From Fagopyrum homotropicum (Eukaryota; Streptophyta; Magnoliopsida; Caryophyllales; Polygonaceae), in contig BSWB01000002.1 of assembly GCA_033239125.1 (NCBI GenBank), positions 2,699,001 to 2,763,000 of the forward strand: DNA of 64,000 bases, given 5' to 3'. Below are positions 47,929 to 60,762 of this stretch, in pieces (position 1 is the first letter of the stretch; every line of letters begins with the position of its first letter). Both the position numbers and the translations under genes were made by a program. The notes under the pieces were generated by a model that saw only the letters and a program-made list of their open reading frames with translations, was not told the DNA's origin and did no database searches.

Positions 47929-48565
47929 TGATAGATGTTCAAGTATAATCCGATATTTTGAGGGCACACTCGATCCGAGTGAGTATAAAACGAATTTACC
48001 ATTTATACAAAAACACTCTACTTTCCATATATTTGTTGAGAGGGTTTGTGATTGGGATGCATTTGGCTTGTATAATACAAATGCTAGGTTTTATAGTGCA
48101 ATTTAATTGCACTTGCATGAAATCTATCATTAAATCGAACAACGTTCGCTTTGTAAAACTTTTACTTTTACGTATAGATAAACAACATCACGGTTTTTGC
48201 TTTCATGTTTTAGAATATAATTACAAATTTTTAAAAATATTTAATGATAGGATAGCTTACTTTTTTTAAATTAAAAATTTTAAATTTACCGTACTTTATC
48301 CTTTCAATAAACCAAATAAAATAATTACATTATTTTTACTTTGTTTTATTACATTTTATATAAATTATTCTAAATAACTAATTACAAAATAATTTAGCTT
48401 TCAAATTATTGGTTTACCACATTTTCTTCTATCTTTAAAAACTTAAATAGTATTTTTAACAAGCCAATATAATCGACAAAATTCTTAATTTTACACTTTC
48501 AAATTATTTGAGATATAAACAAAGGTTTACACTTTAAAACTATTAATTTTACCATAATTTTGAAA
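47929..48565. other. Intergenic, no gene seen
   Basis: AT-rich DNA. The open plus-strand frames (47870-48269) lack recognisable domains. Confidence 0.5.
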
Positions 48566-50837
48566 TCTATTATACTTACTAAAACAGAGCACGGGTTGAT
48601 GACGTGGCGCGCTGTGGACGCAGGATTTTTGAAATTGAGCTCCCACGATTAAAGCCAATAAATCTTTATTTTTTACACTATTTTTTAAACCATAAAATCT
48701 TTTATTATTAAAATAATAATTTTATAGAAACCAAATCTATTATACTTACTAAAACAGAGCACGGGTTGATGACGTGGCGCGCTGTGGACGCAGGATTTTT
48801 GAAATTGAGCTCCCACGATTAAAGCCAATAAATCTTTATTTTTTACACTATTTTTTAAACCATAAAATCTTTTATTATTAAAATAATAATTTTATAGAAA
48901 CCAAATCTATTATACTTACTAAAACAGAGCACGGGTTGATGACGTGGCGCGCTGTGGACGCAGGATTTTTGAAATTGAGCTCCCACGATTAAAGCCAATA
49001 AATCTTTATTTTTTACACTATTTTTTAAACCATAAAATCTTTTATTATTAAAATAATAATTTTATAGAAACCAAATCTATTATACTTACTAAAACAGAGC
49101 ACGGGTTGATGACGTGGCGCGCTGTGGACGCAGGATTTTTGAAATTGAGCTCCCACGATTAAAGCCAATAAATCTTTATTTTTTACACTATTTTTTAAAC
49201 CATAAAATCTTTTATTATTAAAATAATAATTTTATAGAAACCAAATCTATTATACTTACTAAAACAGAGCACGGGTTGATGACGTGGCGCGCTGTGGACG
49301 CAGGATTTTTGAAATTGAGCTCCCACGATTAAAGCCAATAAATCTTTATTTTTTACACTATTTTTTAAACCATAAAATCTTTTATTATTAAAATAATAAT
49401 TTTATAGAAACCAAATCTATTATACTTACTAAAACAGAGCACGGGTTGATGACGTGGCGCGCTGTGGACGCAGGATTTTTGAAATTGAGCTCCCACGATT
49501 AAAGCCAATAAATCTTTATTTTTTACACTATTTTTTAAACCATAAAATCTTTTATTATTAAAATAATAATTTTATAGAAACCAAATCTATTATACTTACT
49601 AAAACAGAGCACGGGTTGATGACGTGGCGCGCTGTGGACGCAGGATTTTTGAAATTGAGCTCCCACGATTAAAGCCAATAAATCTTTATTTTTTACACTA
49701 TTTTTTAAACCATAAAATCTTTTATTATTAAAATAATAATTTTATAGAAACCAAATCTATTATACTTACTAAAACAGAGCACGGGTTGATGACGTGGCGC
49801 GCTGTGGACGCAGGATTTTTGAAATTGAGCTCCCACGATTAAAGCCAATAAATCTTTATTTTTTACACTATTTTTTAAACCATAAAATCTTTTATTATTA
49901 AAATAATAATTTTATAGAAACCAAATCTATTATACTTACTAAAACAGAGCACGGGTTGATGACGTGGCGCGCTGTGGACGCAGGATTTTTGAAATTGAGC
50001 TCCCACGATTAAAGCCAATAAATCTTTATTTTTTACACTATTTTTTAAACCATAAAATCTTTTATTATTAAAATAATAATTTTATAGAAACCAAATCTAT
50101 TATACTTACTAAAACAGAGCACGGGTTGATGACGTGGCGCGCTGTGGACGCAGGATTTTTGAAATTGAGCTCCCACGATTAAAGCCAATAAATCTTTATT
50201 TTTTACACTATTTTTTAAACCATAAAATCTTTTATTATTAAAATAATAATTTTATAGAAACCAAATCTATTATACTTACTAAAACAGAGCACGGGTTGAT
50301 GACGTGGCGCGCTGTGGACGCAGGATTTTTGAAATTGAGCTCCCACGATTAAAGCCAATAAATCTTTATTTTTTACACTATTTTTTAAACCATAAAATCT
50401 TTTATTATTAAAATAATAATTTTATAGAAACCAAATCTATTATACTTACTAAAACAGAGCACGGGTTGATGACGTGGCGCGCTGTGGACGCAGGATTTTT
50501 GAAATTGAGCTCCCACGATTAAAGCCAATAAATCTTTATTTTTTACACTATTTTTTAAACCATAAAATCTTTTATTATTAAAATAATAATTTTATAGAAA
50601 CCAAATCTATTATACTTACTAAAACAGAGCACGGGTTGATGACGTGGCGCGCTGTGGACGCAGGATTTTTGAAATTGAGCTCCCACGATTAAAGCCAATA
50701 AATCTTTATTTTTTACACTATTTTTTAAACCATAAAATGTTTTATTATTAAAATAATAATTTTATAGAAACCAAATCTATTATACTTACTAAAACAGAGC
50801 ACGGGTTGATGACGTGGCGCGCTGTAGATGCAGGATT
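48563..50837. repeat. 170-bp tandem array, 13.4 nearly identical copies
   Basis: Units begin at 48563 and every 170 bases to 50773; the last is broken at 50837. As far as I can see units 1-12 are identical. Unit 13 has one change (C to G at 50739) and the partial unit 14 has two before it diverges. Each unit carries a GC-rich core (GACGTGGCGCGCTGTGGACG, first at 48601) in an AT-rich body. The ACGT-containing GACGTGGC is a G-box/ABRE-like word for plant bZIP factors and is present 14 times. Confidence 0.95.
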
Positions 50838-50941
50838 AGATTAGAGAAGTATACAAAACAAAAGCACGTAAAAAAAATCTATTTCACAATATTCTTTCTC
50901 ATTTTTTTCAAAACCCGCACAAGGTGCGGGTATTATACTAG
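48566..50941 (+). mobile_element. Helitron-like element whose body is a tandem array of its own 5' end
   Basis: It starts TCTATTATACTTACTAAAAC right after an A (48565) and ends with the perfect hairpin CCCGCAC-AAG-GTGCGGG (50914-50930), a 7-base spacer and CTAG (50938-50941), followed by T. TC start, 3' hairpin, CTRR end and A^T insertion without target duplication are the Helitron hallmarks. Between the ends lie 13.4 direct copies of a 170-bp unit, then about 100 bp of unique 3' sequence. No Rep/helicase is encoded, so it is non-autonomous. A reverse-oriented relative with the same 3' end is at 15807-16395. Confidence 0.85.
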
Positions 50942-51956
50942 TTAAAATAATAATATCGAAAGATATTTTTATTCATAAAAAATCTTAAAGATTTACTCTT
51001 TGATATATCTAATTATACTTTATTTGCTTGATATTTGAATTTTCTCTAAACGTTAATTATGGATTATTTTCATATATGGATACAACACAACGGCTTAAAT
51101 CCTCGTTGTTTGCCCTACCTTCCTCTGCTCTCTTCTCCCCCAAGCCGTTTTCAGAACAACACACGCCTCCCTCAATTTCTCAATCCGATTGACCAGTCGA
51201 GATTCCTGCCCCAAAATTCATTGCCAATCTTCATCACCTGCCGCGTGTTATTCTCAATTTTTTTAATTAATTGAATCTGCGTGTGTAAGTAGGACGATTG
51301 AGTGTGGTTTACATCAGTTGATTTCGTTCTAATTTGTCACTGTGCTCGCAATTGCAAGCTTTTAGCTTGCCACCAAGATTCCTGGTAATTAATCTCCCTT
51401 CTTGTGGTTTGATCTTCTGTTTTCTTTGCGATTGTAAAAATAAAGACGCCTACTTTATGTTGATGTGGACTTTAGGGTTTATGTCTTTTGACGGGATTGA
51501 TTTCGTTCTTATTGCTGCATTACGGTTTTTAGGGGCGTTACCCAAGCATGATTAGCTGCTGGATGTTGGAAGTGCGTTTTTGAATATGTTTCGTGGATTT
51601 TACGAGTTTCTAGGTATTGATATTTGATTTTAGGTTACCCTTTCAGGAGTAGTAACAGATGTTATAATAATTCTTATCATAGGATAACGAAAACAGTGAA
51701 GTACGTGAAAAAGAAAGTGAATTTATGCAGGTGAAAACTATAAAAATCTATGCTTTGAAGATTATGATGCTCCTTAAGATATAAACCCTTAGTGGTCCAG
51801 TGATCTTCTGTGATGTTCTAATTGCTAGAGTTTTGTGCGGAGCATTCATGTTACATTTATGAAATTTACATACTAAGTTCTATTGGACTGCTGATTTATT
51901 TATAGTTTACGTTTCAGTGTGAACAGTTGCATTGGCGAGCTATAATCTGCTCAAAC
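50942..51956 (+). promoter_or_regulatory. Promoter and 5' leader of the UBP24-like gene
   Basis: AT-rich sequence to about 51100, then a C/T-rich stretch (51105-51250: CTTCCTCTGCTCTCTTCTCC) typical of a plant 5' UTR, and a probable leader intron ending at TTTACGTTTCAG (51904-51915), 41 bases before the ATG. The Helitron array ends only about 150-200 bases upstream of this leader. No clear TATA box. Confidence 0.5.
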
Positions 51957-54900
51957 ATGAGCAATTCAAAGGTATGTGTTGTTTCTGTACTCCAATTTTT
52001 TTTGCTTTTTTATTTCCATTGCTTTTATTTTCACATTACTTTTGTGAGCCTTATTGAAGGAATAAGTTTACGTTATACAATTATTTTGAGTGTTGTTGTC
52101 AATTGGTCATAGATTTAAAATTTGGTGAAAGGATAATATAGAGGTGGTGACGAGGCTCTCGAAAGAGAAATTCTAATATTTCATCAAAATCCCAACTAAG
52201 CTATTCAAGTTAACAAGATGAGTGAAAAACTAGGTTGCTTGTGACGCCATCTCTCATTCTGTACCTTTTTCCATCTCTGCCAAAATAAACAACGAGGAAA
52301 TTTGAATAGAATAATCAATAATTATAATAACTAGTAGTGTAAACCTGTATCTGGACATGGGTCTTTTTTGACTAAATCATTTGCTTTTCTGGATGTTATA
52401 AATATAAGGTAATTCACTATTTCTCGAGTTCAATGTATTGTCTAGAAATAGGTTGCTTTCAATGTAATTTTATAAAAGATCACGGTTGCAACCTTATTCT
52501 TGCTGCACTTCTGCTGTAAATGGTTCGGTGTTGATGCCAGAACAGGATGCTGAGAGATACATGAGTAAGATGCGATGTAATGCTATCATTAGTTGACTCT
52601 TAAAAATGATGGAATGTTATATTCTTCTATCTTTGATAGCTTTGGACAAATTCATGTCATCATATATTTCCCTTGTCACCCTTTAGCATATAGCTATCAT
52701 TATGAAATTGATTATTTATGGTTTACCAGGTATCTAGTACATGTATCTTTTGCTTGTCACACTTGCATGACTAGTTTCTTTTTCCCAAATCTCTTATGAT
52801 TCTGTAGTTGATAATGTTTGGATCTTTCACCGAAGATGAGATGCGATCACTTTATAATAAGACATCTGATAATGCTGCGGGCAAAGATAAAGCATTACAG
52901 TTTGGTTCATTTACCTCTGTTCCCGGAATGTCAACTAGTTCTCCAAAAGCTGAATCAAGCAAAGGAATGGGTTCTGTGGTGAAGCCTGCTGATGTTGTTA
53001 AGAAAGATCCACTAAAGACTGTGGCGGGTTCTAAGGCTCTCCAGCAGAAGCACAATGGTCCTTCTGCAGAGAATGGACATGTTCATGATTCCAACCAATC
53101 TGCTATTATAGGGGAAGGTGTGAAGGAAGCAAAAACACAAAGTCTTAGCCTTGATTCGTTATGTGTTTCTTCAAACGATGGTAGTCCTGCAAAACAACCT
53201 TCGAATGCACTAGTTGTCGCTGGCAGAGTTTCGGAGAACAAAGTGACAAAAAGTATTAACGAGTCTTCAGAAGTACAAGGCATTTCCAAATGTGAAATTA
53301 AGAAAACTTCTAATGGGAGCGCTGCAGCTTTTCACGAGTTGCTTCCTCGAGGCTTGATCAACACAGGGAATTTGTGCTTTCTGAATGCAACTCTGCAGGC
53401 TCTCTTAGCATGCTCTCCTTTTGTGGAGTTCTTGCAGGAATTGAAAGCACGGGACATCCCTGAGGTATCTTAATTTTCTTCATTGATGTTTGTTTATGTT
53501 TATGGAAAGTCCCAGTACCTTGTGGCTTATCTACTTGTGGTTTTAAATAATTTGTTGTTTCAAGGTCAGCTGTCCAACGCTCAAAGCTTTCACGCAATTT
53601 ATATCTGAGTTTGAATTACCAGCTGGTTCAAACCTGAAGAAGAAAGAGACAGCATTTGTTGAGACCGGAAGGCCTTTTAGCCCTGCCATGTTTGAGGTTG
53701 TTCTAGAGAAATTCACTCCAGGTGTACCAAGTGGCATATCTGGTCGGCCAAGGTTGGTTACTCTAGTCTTTATGTTTCTCTTAGCTGTCGACCATTATGT
53801 TTTGTGACCTCTGTGTAGTGATTGGAGTAAAAAGCTTGTGCTGAAAGTAAAAGTTAAGGTTGTACTGGCTATTTTACTTCTGGTTCCACATGCAAAGGCT
53901 TTTAATTGATGACTCGATCTTATTATATTAGTTGGTTGTTCCGATTATCTTTATTGTGATTAGTATCTGTCAGATTTGCACTTATTTTGCATTGTTGGTA
54001 TTATTTTCAGGAATATGAAATAACTATCAATACCTTATATATTATTCAACGTTAGACGAGATCCTTTACTGTGATTTTGGCAGTATATTTGCAGCTAAAC
54101 ATGGAAGGAAATTTAACTAGATGTAGATGCCTTCCGGCAGTATAAGAACTAGTGATCATAATAGTGCAGTAGTAATATATGTTATTTGATCTTAGAACTT
54201 GAATTCTGAAAATTGTGCTAAAACAAATTCGTAGTAATATATTCAATTATTCTAACATAAAAAATATTCTAGTATAATAATAAATAACATGAATAGTATT
54301 GCACCAGTGACATTCTTTCCTTTTATGGTACTTAACGTCTTCTGTACAAATTCTGGTCACTCAATACATTTAGTAATTTTTGACGTGCATCTGTGAAGGC
54401 AAGAAGATGCACAGGAATTTCTGAGTTTTGTTATGGATCAAATGCATGATGAATTACTCAAGCTTGAGGAACAGTTATCGAGCTCAAGTAGGAGAAATTC
54501 TTTATTAGTTTCTTCACCGGAAGAAGAAGAGTGGGAGACTGTTGGGCCCAAGAACAAGTCTGCTGTCACAAGAACCCAGAGCTACGTTCCATCAGAGCTA
54601 AGTGGTATATTTGGAGGACAGCTAAAAAGTGTTGTGAAGGCAAAAGGTACATGCCCATTTTCGTACTTCTCATAAGCTCTTATCTGCATTATATATGTTT
54701 GCTATAGTTTGAAAGGATATTAGCATTTGCTCAAGATCTAATGATCCCTATGTGTGACGATGTTCACTTCAAACGCGACATTAGTAAAGGAGATAAGGAA
54801 ACGGCTTGCACAAAAAACACCCCAAACTAGTTTTCAGATCAAATGATCAGAAGTGCAGATTTGCAAATGGTGAAGTGGATTGACATTAGAGTACTTTTTT

Positions 54901-57517
54901 GTTTATCAAAACAAATATAAGACTGAGAATAGTAAGGAGATATAATGACACTTTCTAATATGGATATAATCTGTTAAAATCTTCCCCTGAACCAATGGAT
55001 GTATTAGTAAACCCGAAAAATTTAGTCAACGGACTTCGACATTCAAATCTCAAATTATCCATATTCTATGTATTAGGGTCCTGAAAAGTATATTTTGTTG
55101 ACATATTTCTATTCGTGGATATATGCAAAGCGCTGAACCCACCTGCTGTGGTTTCAGTCTCTCCAACAATTGGGATATTTTTTTGGTTTCGTCCATTTTA
55201 TCTAGAAGGTTTTTCTGCTTTCTTTTCTATCTTGTGTTTCCAGTGCTAGTGCCTAGATGGTTTTGGTTTCCATACTTTTTCTTAAGGTTTTGATTTATAT
55301 ATCTGACACCACTTATACATCTGCTTGATCAATGAGACAAGTAAAGAAAAAAAACGATGTAAATATATTAAGTTATTAGAAATTCCTTACAACATGTCAG
55401 CTCTGTCTACTTTTTCCCTTTGTTTTCTTGAATTGAACAGTTGACTTTCCATTCTATCATTTTTTCCCTTTGTAACCTTGAAGCTGCAATTTTTTTTGCA
55501 TCTTGAATTTTGTAAATGCTCAAAGCATATCTTGCAATTACTTACATTGTTGTGTTCATTGTAGGGAATAAAGCTTCTGCTACTGTGCAGCCATACCTGT
55601 TGCTCCACCTTGATATCCTTCCTGAAGCTGTCCTTAATATTGAGCATGCACTTCGCCTATTTTCTGCACCAGAAACACTTGAAGGATATCGGGCTTCAAC
55701 CACCGGAAAGGTACTTGATATGATTCTCATGTCTAAAATAGTTAATTTTGCTTTTAAGTGTATGTGCCATTGTGTGCTAAAAAATGTTGATGCTATTTAC
55801 TTATTTAGATGCTTTCACTTGAACAATGAACTGTTCTATCATGTGCACTGTGGAAGTGACTGATGATATGTTTTAGATTTGAGGAAGTAAAACAAATCTG
55901 AGCCAAGCGAGAGAAAGATCTAATACATTATGATAATTGCATTCTATTAGCGAGTGAATTTATTTCCAAAAGACTCAGGTTATCTTGAGTAAGGATTATA
56001 GGTGTGATTGCATTTTTTAGTTGTTTTTGGGTTAAAATTCTTCCAGCAGATATTTTTTTGACAGTCATAAAATATTCGTGATCAATATGTTGTCACATCA
56101 ACATGGATAGCGCAACCAATTCTACACCTGAAACTCTCTTGACTCTGGCCTCATTGACAGCATGATGCTGCCATAAGTTCTGAGAACCCCAATATCTTTG
56201 AAAAACCGCATTGTGCTTAAAATTGATATTTTGTTGAGTAAGTAGGGGAGAAAGGAATGTTGCTTTTGATAGATGAATCATTTATATAGTTCATTTTGTT
56301 GTCTAACTCAGGCTGGTGTCGTGAGTGCTGTTAAATCTATAAAGATTCAGACACTTTCCAAGATCATGATTCTGCATTTGATGCGATTTAGCTATGGAAG
56401 TGAAGGAAGTACCAAATTGCACAAACCTGTCCACTTTCCTCTTGAATTCAGAGTGGGCCGTGAGTTGCTTGTTTCTCCCACTAATGAGGTAACCTTTCTT
56501 GTTGTTTCCCTAACCTTCTCTCTGTATTTGTACTTGCATTTGCTTCTGAAAGTTTGTTTTGTGTGCTCTTGATATCCGATGCATGTTTTGTCTCTTGATT
56601 GAAAAACGTTTCATTGCCTAGTGGTCCTGAAAGTTCAATAGGTTGACTTCTCGTCGGCTTTTTTGTTTTCCCCCTTTTCTTCAATTTCTCCTTGGCTTCA
56701 TTGGGAACTGAATTGCAGAAGATTTTTTGGCTTGCTCATAATAATTTTGAGCTTCAGGTTTTTGGACTCTTTGCATCAATTCTCACCTTTGAACATGTCT
56801 TTCTTCTTTTTCTTATGGCTAAGTTTGTATGTTGTTTCTTAACTGGACCAGCTGACTTCTTTCATATATTTTTGCAACTGTGAGTGAAAATCTAATTTTA
56901 CTTCTGCTAACATCTAAAACCATATGCTGCTGGAATATATATATTGAGACGATGATGGTAACACTAATTAAACTAGCAAGTATTTTGTTCTGTTGCCTCT
57001 ACTTTTAGCTTTGCTGAAGATTATTATAATTCATCCAGTAATGATTTTTTTATATTCAATTGTCATTTGACTTTTGTGTGTTGTGTTCTTTTCTTTTGTA
57101 CTTCATGCTAGTGCTACAATCATCCTTATAAAGTTATCATAGAGGTATTCCTTCACCGGTCTATTTTTAAGGGTTCGTTTGGTACCAAACTCGTGTAATG
57201 ATCCGGATGAAGTTATTTATCATTATCTCGGACAATAATATTTGTGACAGGTGGATAGATTCATAATTGTGAAAGTAATGTTGTTTTGATAACTCTTAAA
57301 TGTGCTCGTGTTTTTTCTTTCCTTTCAGAGTCGGAACTATGAGCTTGTGGCAACGATAACTCACCATGGTAGGGACCCTTCCAAGGGGCACTATACTGCT
57401 GATGTGCGATATCCTAATAGCCGATGGCTAAGGTTTGATGATGCATCCGTGACTAGTGTACCTACAAGTAAGGTTCTACAAGAGCAAGCATATGTCCTTT
57501 TCTACAAGCAAATTTAG
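51957..57517 (+). CDS. UBP24: Ubiquitin carboxyl-terminal hydrolase, UBP24/USP10 type
   Basis: Seven coding exons: 51957-51971 (only MSNSK), 52808-53464, 53565-53752, 54399-54646, 55565-55710, 56312-56488, 57329-57517; 539 aa in total, close to Arabidopsis UBP24. The protein is a cysteine protease that removes ubiquitin. A low-complexity Ser/Lys-rich N-terminal region (to about residue 175) precedes the USP domain. The Cys box is GLINTGNLCFLNATLQALL with catalytic Cys near residue 195. The QEDAQEFLSFVMD box follows in exon 4, and the His box YELVATITHHGRDPSKGHYT has the catalytic His near residue 498. The C-terminus is EQAYVLFYKQI. Frame is continuous across all joins. The tiny first exon is inferred from ATG-GT..AG and frame; translation could instead begin at an ATG in exon 2 (MFGSFTEDEM). 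Family knowledge: UBP24 is linked to abscisic-acid responses. The gene looks intact. Confidence 0.94.
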
Positions 57518-58495
57518 GACAAGAAGACGGAAACCAAACTACACCTGCGGAATTGTATATGACAAACGCCAACGCAACTCTTCTTGTCACTAGAGAGACT
57601 TTGCAGATTGCCAATCTCTAGAGGATTGACTCAGTTCTAAAGCGGATCTTTTCATATCATCCTCTGACAAGATTGTCAGATTCGACGTATGTAAGTATAC
57701 ACTCATCAGGCTTGATCATCATGGAAAGTTACGTGAAACGTCTCGAATTGTTAAATTTTGATGTAGTCTCGCAAGGTCAGCGATACTCGTCTCACATTCC
57801 CTTGCCCTGGGGGTGTATTTAAAGTTAAATGGTTTATGGCTATGATTATGAGGTTTTGAAAGAGCTTAGTAGGCTTCCTTGAATCCGGGTTGATCTTTAT
57901 GCTGTGTTTCGAATCTCTGGGTTCGCTACTGTGTGTCAAATCTGGGTTGGAATGGAAATTAGGTTGCCTTTGTATGTACTTCATTATGTTCTTACTAATT
58001 GATACGATTTTTTTCAAAATATTTATGTGAGGTTATTCTTCAATTATATGTCATTGTTGAGTTTGTTTGGACTGCGAAAGGTCAAAAATAGCAATGTTCC
58101 CTTTAAAATTGCATAAACCCCCTCAATCATGTGATTATTGTTTTGAATGGTACACAAGTTCCCTCATTAAAGATGGTCTCATGTGATAATGGTGGTATTT
58201 TTCAACTTTTATCAGCAAATTAGTCGGGGTTTTGAACATTTTTGGCAACGGGAATTTTATACTTTAAAAAAGGCGTATTACGTACACGGCGGAGAAATTT
58301 ACAAACGCACGATGGACCCGTAATGATTTTGACTGTTGTACTTCAAACGTTGTGTAACGGTAATAAATTTCAAATATGACATTTGTTATGACCGTTGTAA
58401 TTCGAACGTTTTGTAATTCCATCGGCTATATATATTGAGAGCTAAAGAAGAAGTGATCAACGCTTACAGACTCTCCAAAAAAAACGGTACTGAAA
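57518..58495. other. Intergenic; UBP24 3' UTR at left, MULE upstream region at right
   Basis: The left 300 bases should be the 3' UTR of the deubiquitinase. CTATATATATTGAGA at 58426-58440 is a TATA-like box about 55 bases before the ATG of the MULE remnant. Nothing else recognisable. Confidence 0.45.
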
Positions 58496-59395
58496 ATGAC
58501 AACACAAGACGAAGATGAGATGTTGATTCCGTTCAATGATATAAAATTTAGTTAGCTAGACATGTTTCTTCGACTTGAGGTAATTATATTTTAACTTATT
58601 GTAAGTTATCATTATACTGGAAAACAAGAATTCTTATTTCTATTCTATCTAAACTAGAGTCTACCGAATTATTCGCGTGATGAAGGGACCGGTTATACGT
58701 GCATGTTTGAAATTCACGGTTTTTTCCACGATCACGAGACAATGGTGGATTGAGCTTGATTCATGGGAGGAACTATGAACATTATGTTAGTCACAAGTAG
58801 GTTATGGAAAAATGTTAGGGGATTTGTTAAGTTTTGTTTGACATGCACACGTTTCGGAACCCCTCAGAAAAGGAAAGATGTTGATCCTGATATCGAGCTG
58901 TCGTCTAGCCGAGCACACAAAGCGAGAAAATACGGGTGTTCATTTGAGCTTGAGGACCTACAAAGCGAAGTTGATGAATGGATGTTGCATGTATACTGTT
59001 ATACGTGAGATGCACAACCATACACTTCCCGAGTAGTTAAAAGGACACACATATGTTGGTCGATTGACACAAAACGGTTTCGGAGAGTGATACGTGAGCT
59101 TGGGTCAGGTTTCAAGCCGAAGAATATTTTGAAGTCACTACAATTGGATGACCCCCACAATGTCATCACCATAACACAAGTATACAATGATGCATTCAAG
59201 ATTAGGATGTTACAAGCTGAAGGACGAGGTCCACTCCAACAAGCACTCCACACACTAGAGCAGCGTCGTTACTATGTCAATGTGAGGAGATATCAGGATT
59301 CAGATGAAGTTTCGAATTTACCATCATGCATCCAAATTCAATACATCTCCTCAACTTATTTCTTACGTCATCATAATGAACACGACATACAAAAC
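58496..59395 (+). pseudogene. Mutator-like (MULE/FAR1-type) transposase N-terminal remnant
   Basis: It opens MTTQDEDEMLIPFNDIKF (58496) and, after stops and an intron-like gap, continues ARKYGCSFELEDLQSEVDEW (58918 on), then RVIRELGSGFKPKNILKSLQ, NVITITQVYNDAFKIR and QALHTLEQRRYYVNVR. This order matches the DNA-binding and linker part of plant MULE transposases related to FAR1 (GCPF..W.., then P(K/R)xILxxL..IYN..). In-frame stops (for example 59006-59008) and loss of the catalytic DDE and SWIM domains show it is dead. The downstream side is replaced by Ty1/copia sequence near 59396. Confidence 0.7.
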
Positions 59396-60762
59396 GAACG
59401 AGTAAGTTGTAATATGGAGATTCTTAGAGATAAGGGTCATGAGAAGCTTTTCTTATCATAGAAAAACTACATTGAAAAGGTGGTGCTAATGTTCGGAATG
59501 TCATGTGTCAATCCTATTGACACACCTAATGCTGCTAACATCCATCTTGCCACTCTATTTTCACCTTAGGCGGATGAGTATAATGTGTATTTGTCTTGAG
59601 TCCCTTATGCTAGTGTGATAGGGAGTTTGATGTATGTCATGGTCTGCACGAAAACATATATGGCAAAAGTTGTTAGTGTCGTGAGCAAGTTCATGGGGCA
59701 ACCCGGAAAAGAAGATTGGTAAGCTGTGAAGAGGATATTTCGGTACCTTAGAGGTACATGTGACACTGGGCTCGTTTTTGGGAATGATATAGAGTGTTCG
59801 GTCATAGGGTACTCTGATTTTGATTATGCACGAGATGTTGATAATAGAGTCTAGAAGATTTATGACCGGTTATGTTTTCACTCTTGGGGGTTTTGTTGTG
59901 AGTTGGAAGACAACCTGACAACCCACAATTATTTTGTGTACCATAGAGGCAGAGTTCATGGCATTGACAAAAGTTGCTAAAGAGGGATATTTGGTTGAAG
60001 ATATTCGTTAGTGATCTAGGTATACATCACGATCAAACTATTGCATATTATGACAATGTGAGTGCAATTTGTTTGTCCAAGGACCAAGTTCATCATGAGA
60101 GGACTAAACATATTGACGTCAGATTCATTTATTGAAAAGTGAGAAGAGGATCAGGGTGAAGAAAGTATGTATTGCTGAAAATCCTACTGATATGTTCACC
60201 AAGCTGGTACCCCGCAACAAGTTCCAACATTGTTTGGACTTGCTAAAAGTCAGAAGTTGTTGAGTGTCCAATGGACACATCTTGATAAAGAAAGATGAGC
60301 TAGTCCAAATGCCCAATGCATCTAGTATATCCTTGAGAATTCAAGTCAAGGTGGAGATTTGTTGATATGCCTTGAATTAAGCTTGTCATATGTTTGAGCC
60401 TTTACGGTTTGATGCCAAGTATAATCTAGAGTTTCGTTGTCCTATATATTGCAATGTTTCCTCTGTTTCCCAAATAATCTAGTTATCATTTATAACTTGA
60501 AACTCCTCAATAAAATATCTTTGAAAGTGGACGTAACCGTTATTTGGTGAACCACTATAAATCTGAGTGTCGCCTTTTCTTGTTTGTTGATTTTGTTCTT
60601 TCTTAAAATTCCACACAACACCTACGCTGGTTTTGAGCCCTAAGAAGTTAATCTAGTTGCGTTCTAGGGCTCAAAACTTACCCTGAGACACTAGTCTACT
60701 TGCGTCCTAGGGAATAAAATCTATCTTATGACGCTAATCTACCCGCGTGTGCTCTAACAACA
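59396..60762 (+). pseudogene. Ty1/copia remnant: RT end, RNase H, polypurine tract and 3' LTR
   Basis: The plus strand reads CNMEILRDKGHEKLFLS then KNYIEKVVLMFGMS, PYASVIGSLMYVMVCTKTY, FRYLRGTCDTGLVFG and GYSDFDYARDVDNR. These are consecutive landmarks at the end of copia reverse transcriptase and the start of RNase H. Later scraps (KHIDVR-like TKHIDVRFIY near 60107) follow with many stops and frameshifts. AAGGTGGAGATT (60347-60358) is the polypurine tract, and TGTTGATATGCC at 60360 starts the 3' LTR, which ends near 60762 in ..CTAACAACA. A TATATATT box and AATAAAAT lie inside the LTR. Gag, integrase and the 5' LTR are absent. Confidence 0.8.

Noticed and set aside
47870..48269. Overlapping plus-strand frames of 78 and 103 codons
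   Set aside because: AT-rich, partly within a 119-bp tandem duplication, with no domain or splice context.
48563..50837. Centromeric satellite interpretation of the 170-bp array
   Set aside because: Unit length is in the centromeric range, but the array is only 2.3 kb, is framed by Helitron ends, and sits next to an apparently intact gene.
48563..50837. CRISPR-like array
   Set aside because: Units abut directly with no variable spacers, and the genome is plant nuclear.
58763..59461. Host FAR1-type transcription factor gene
   Set aside because: In-frame stops, absence of the DDE/SWIM regions and direct joining to copia sequence indicate a dead Mutator-like transposase rather than a host gene.
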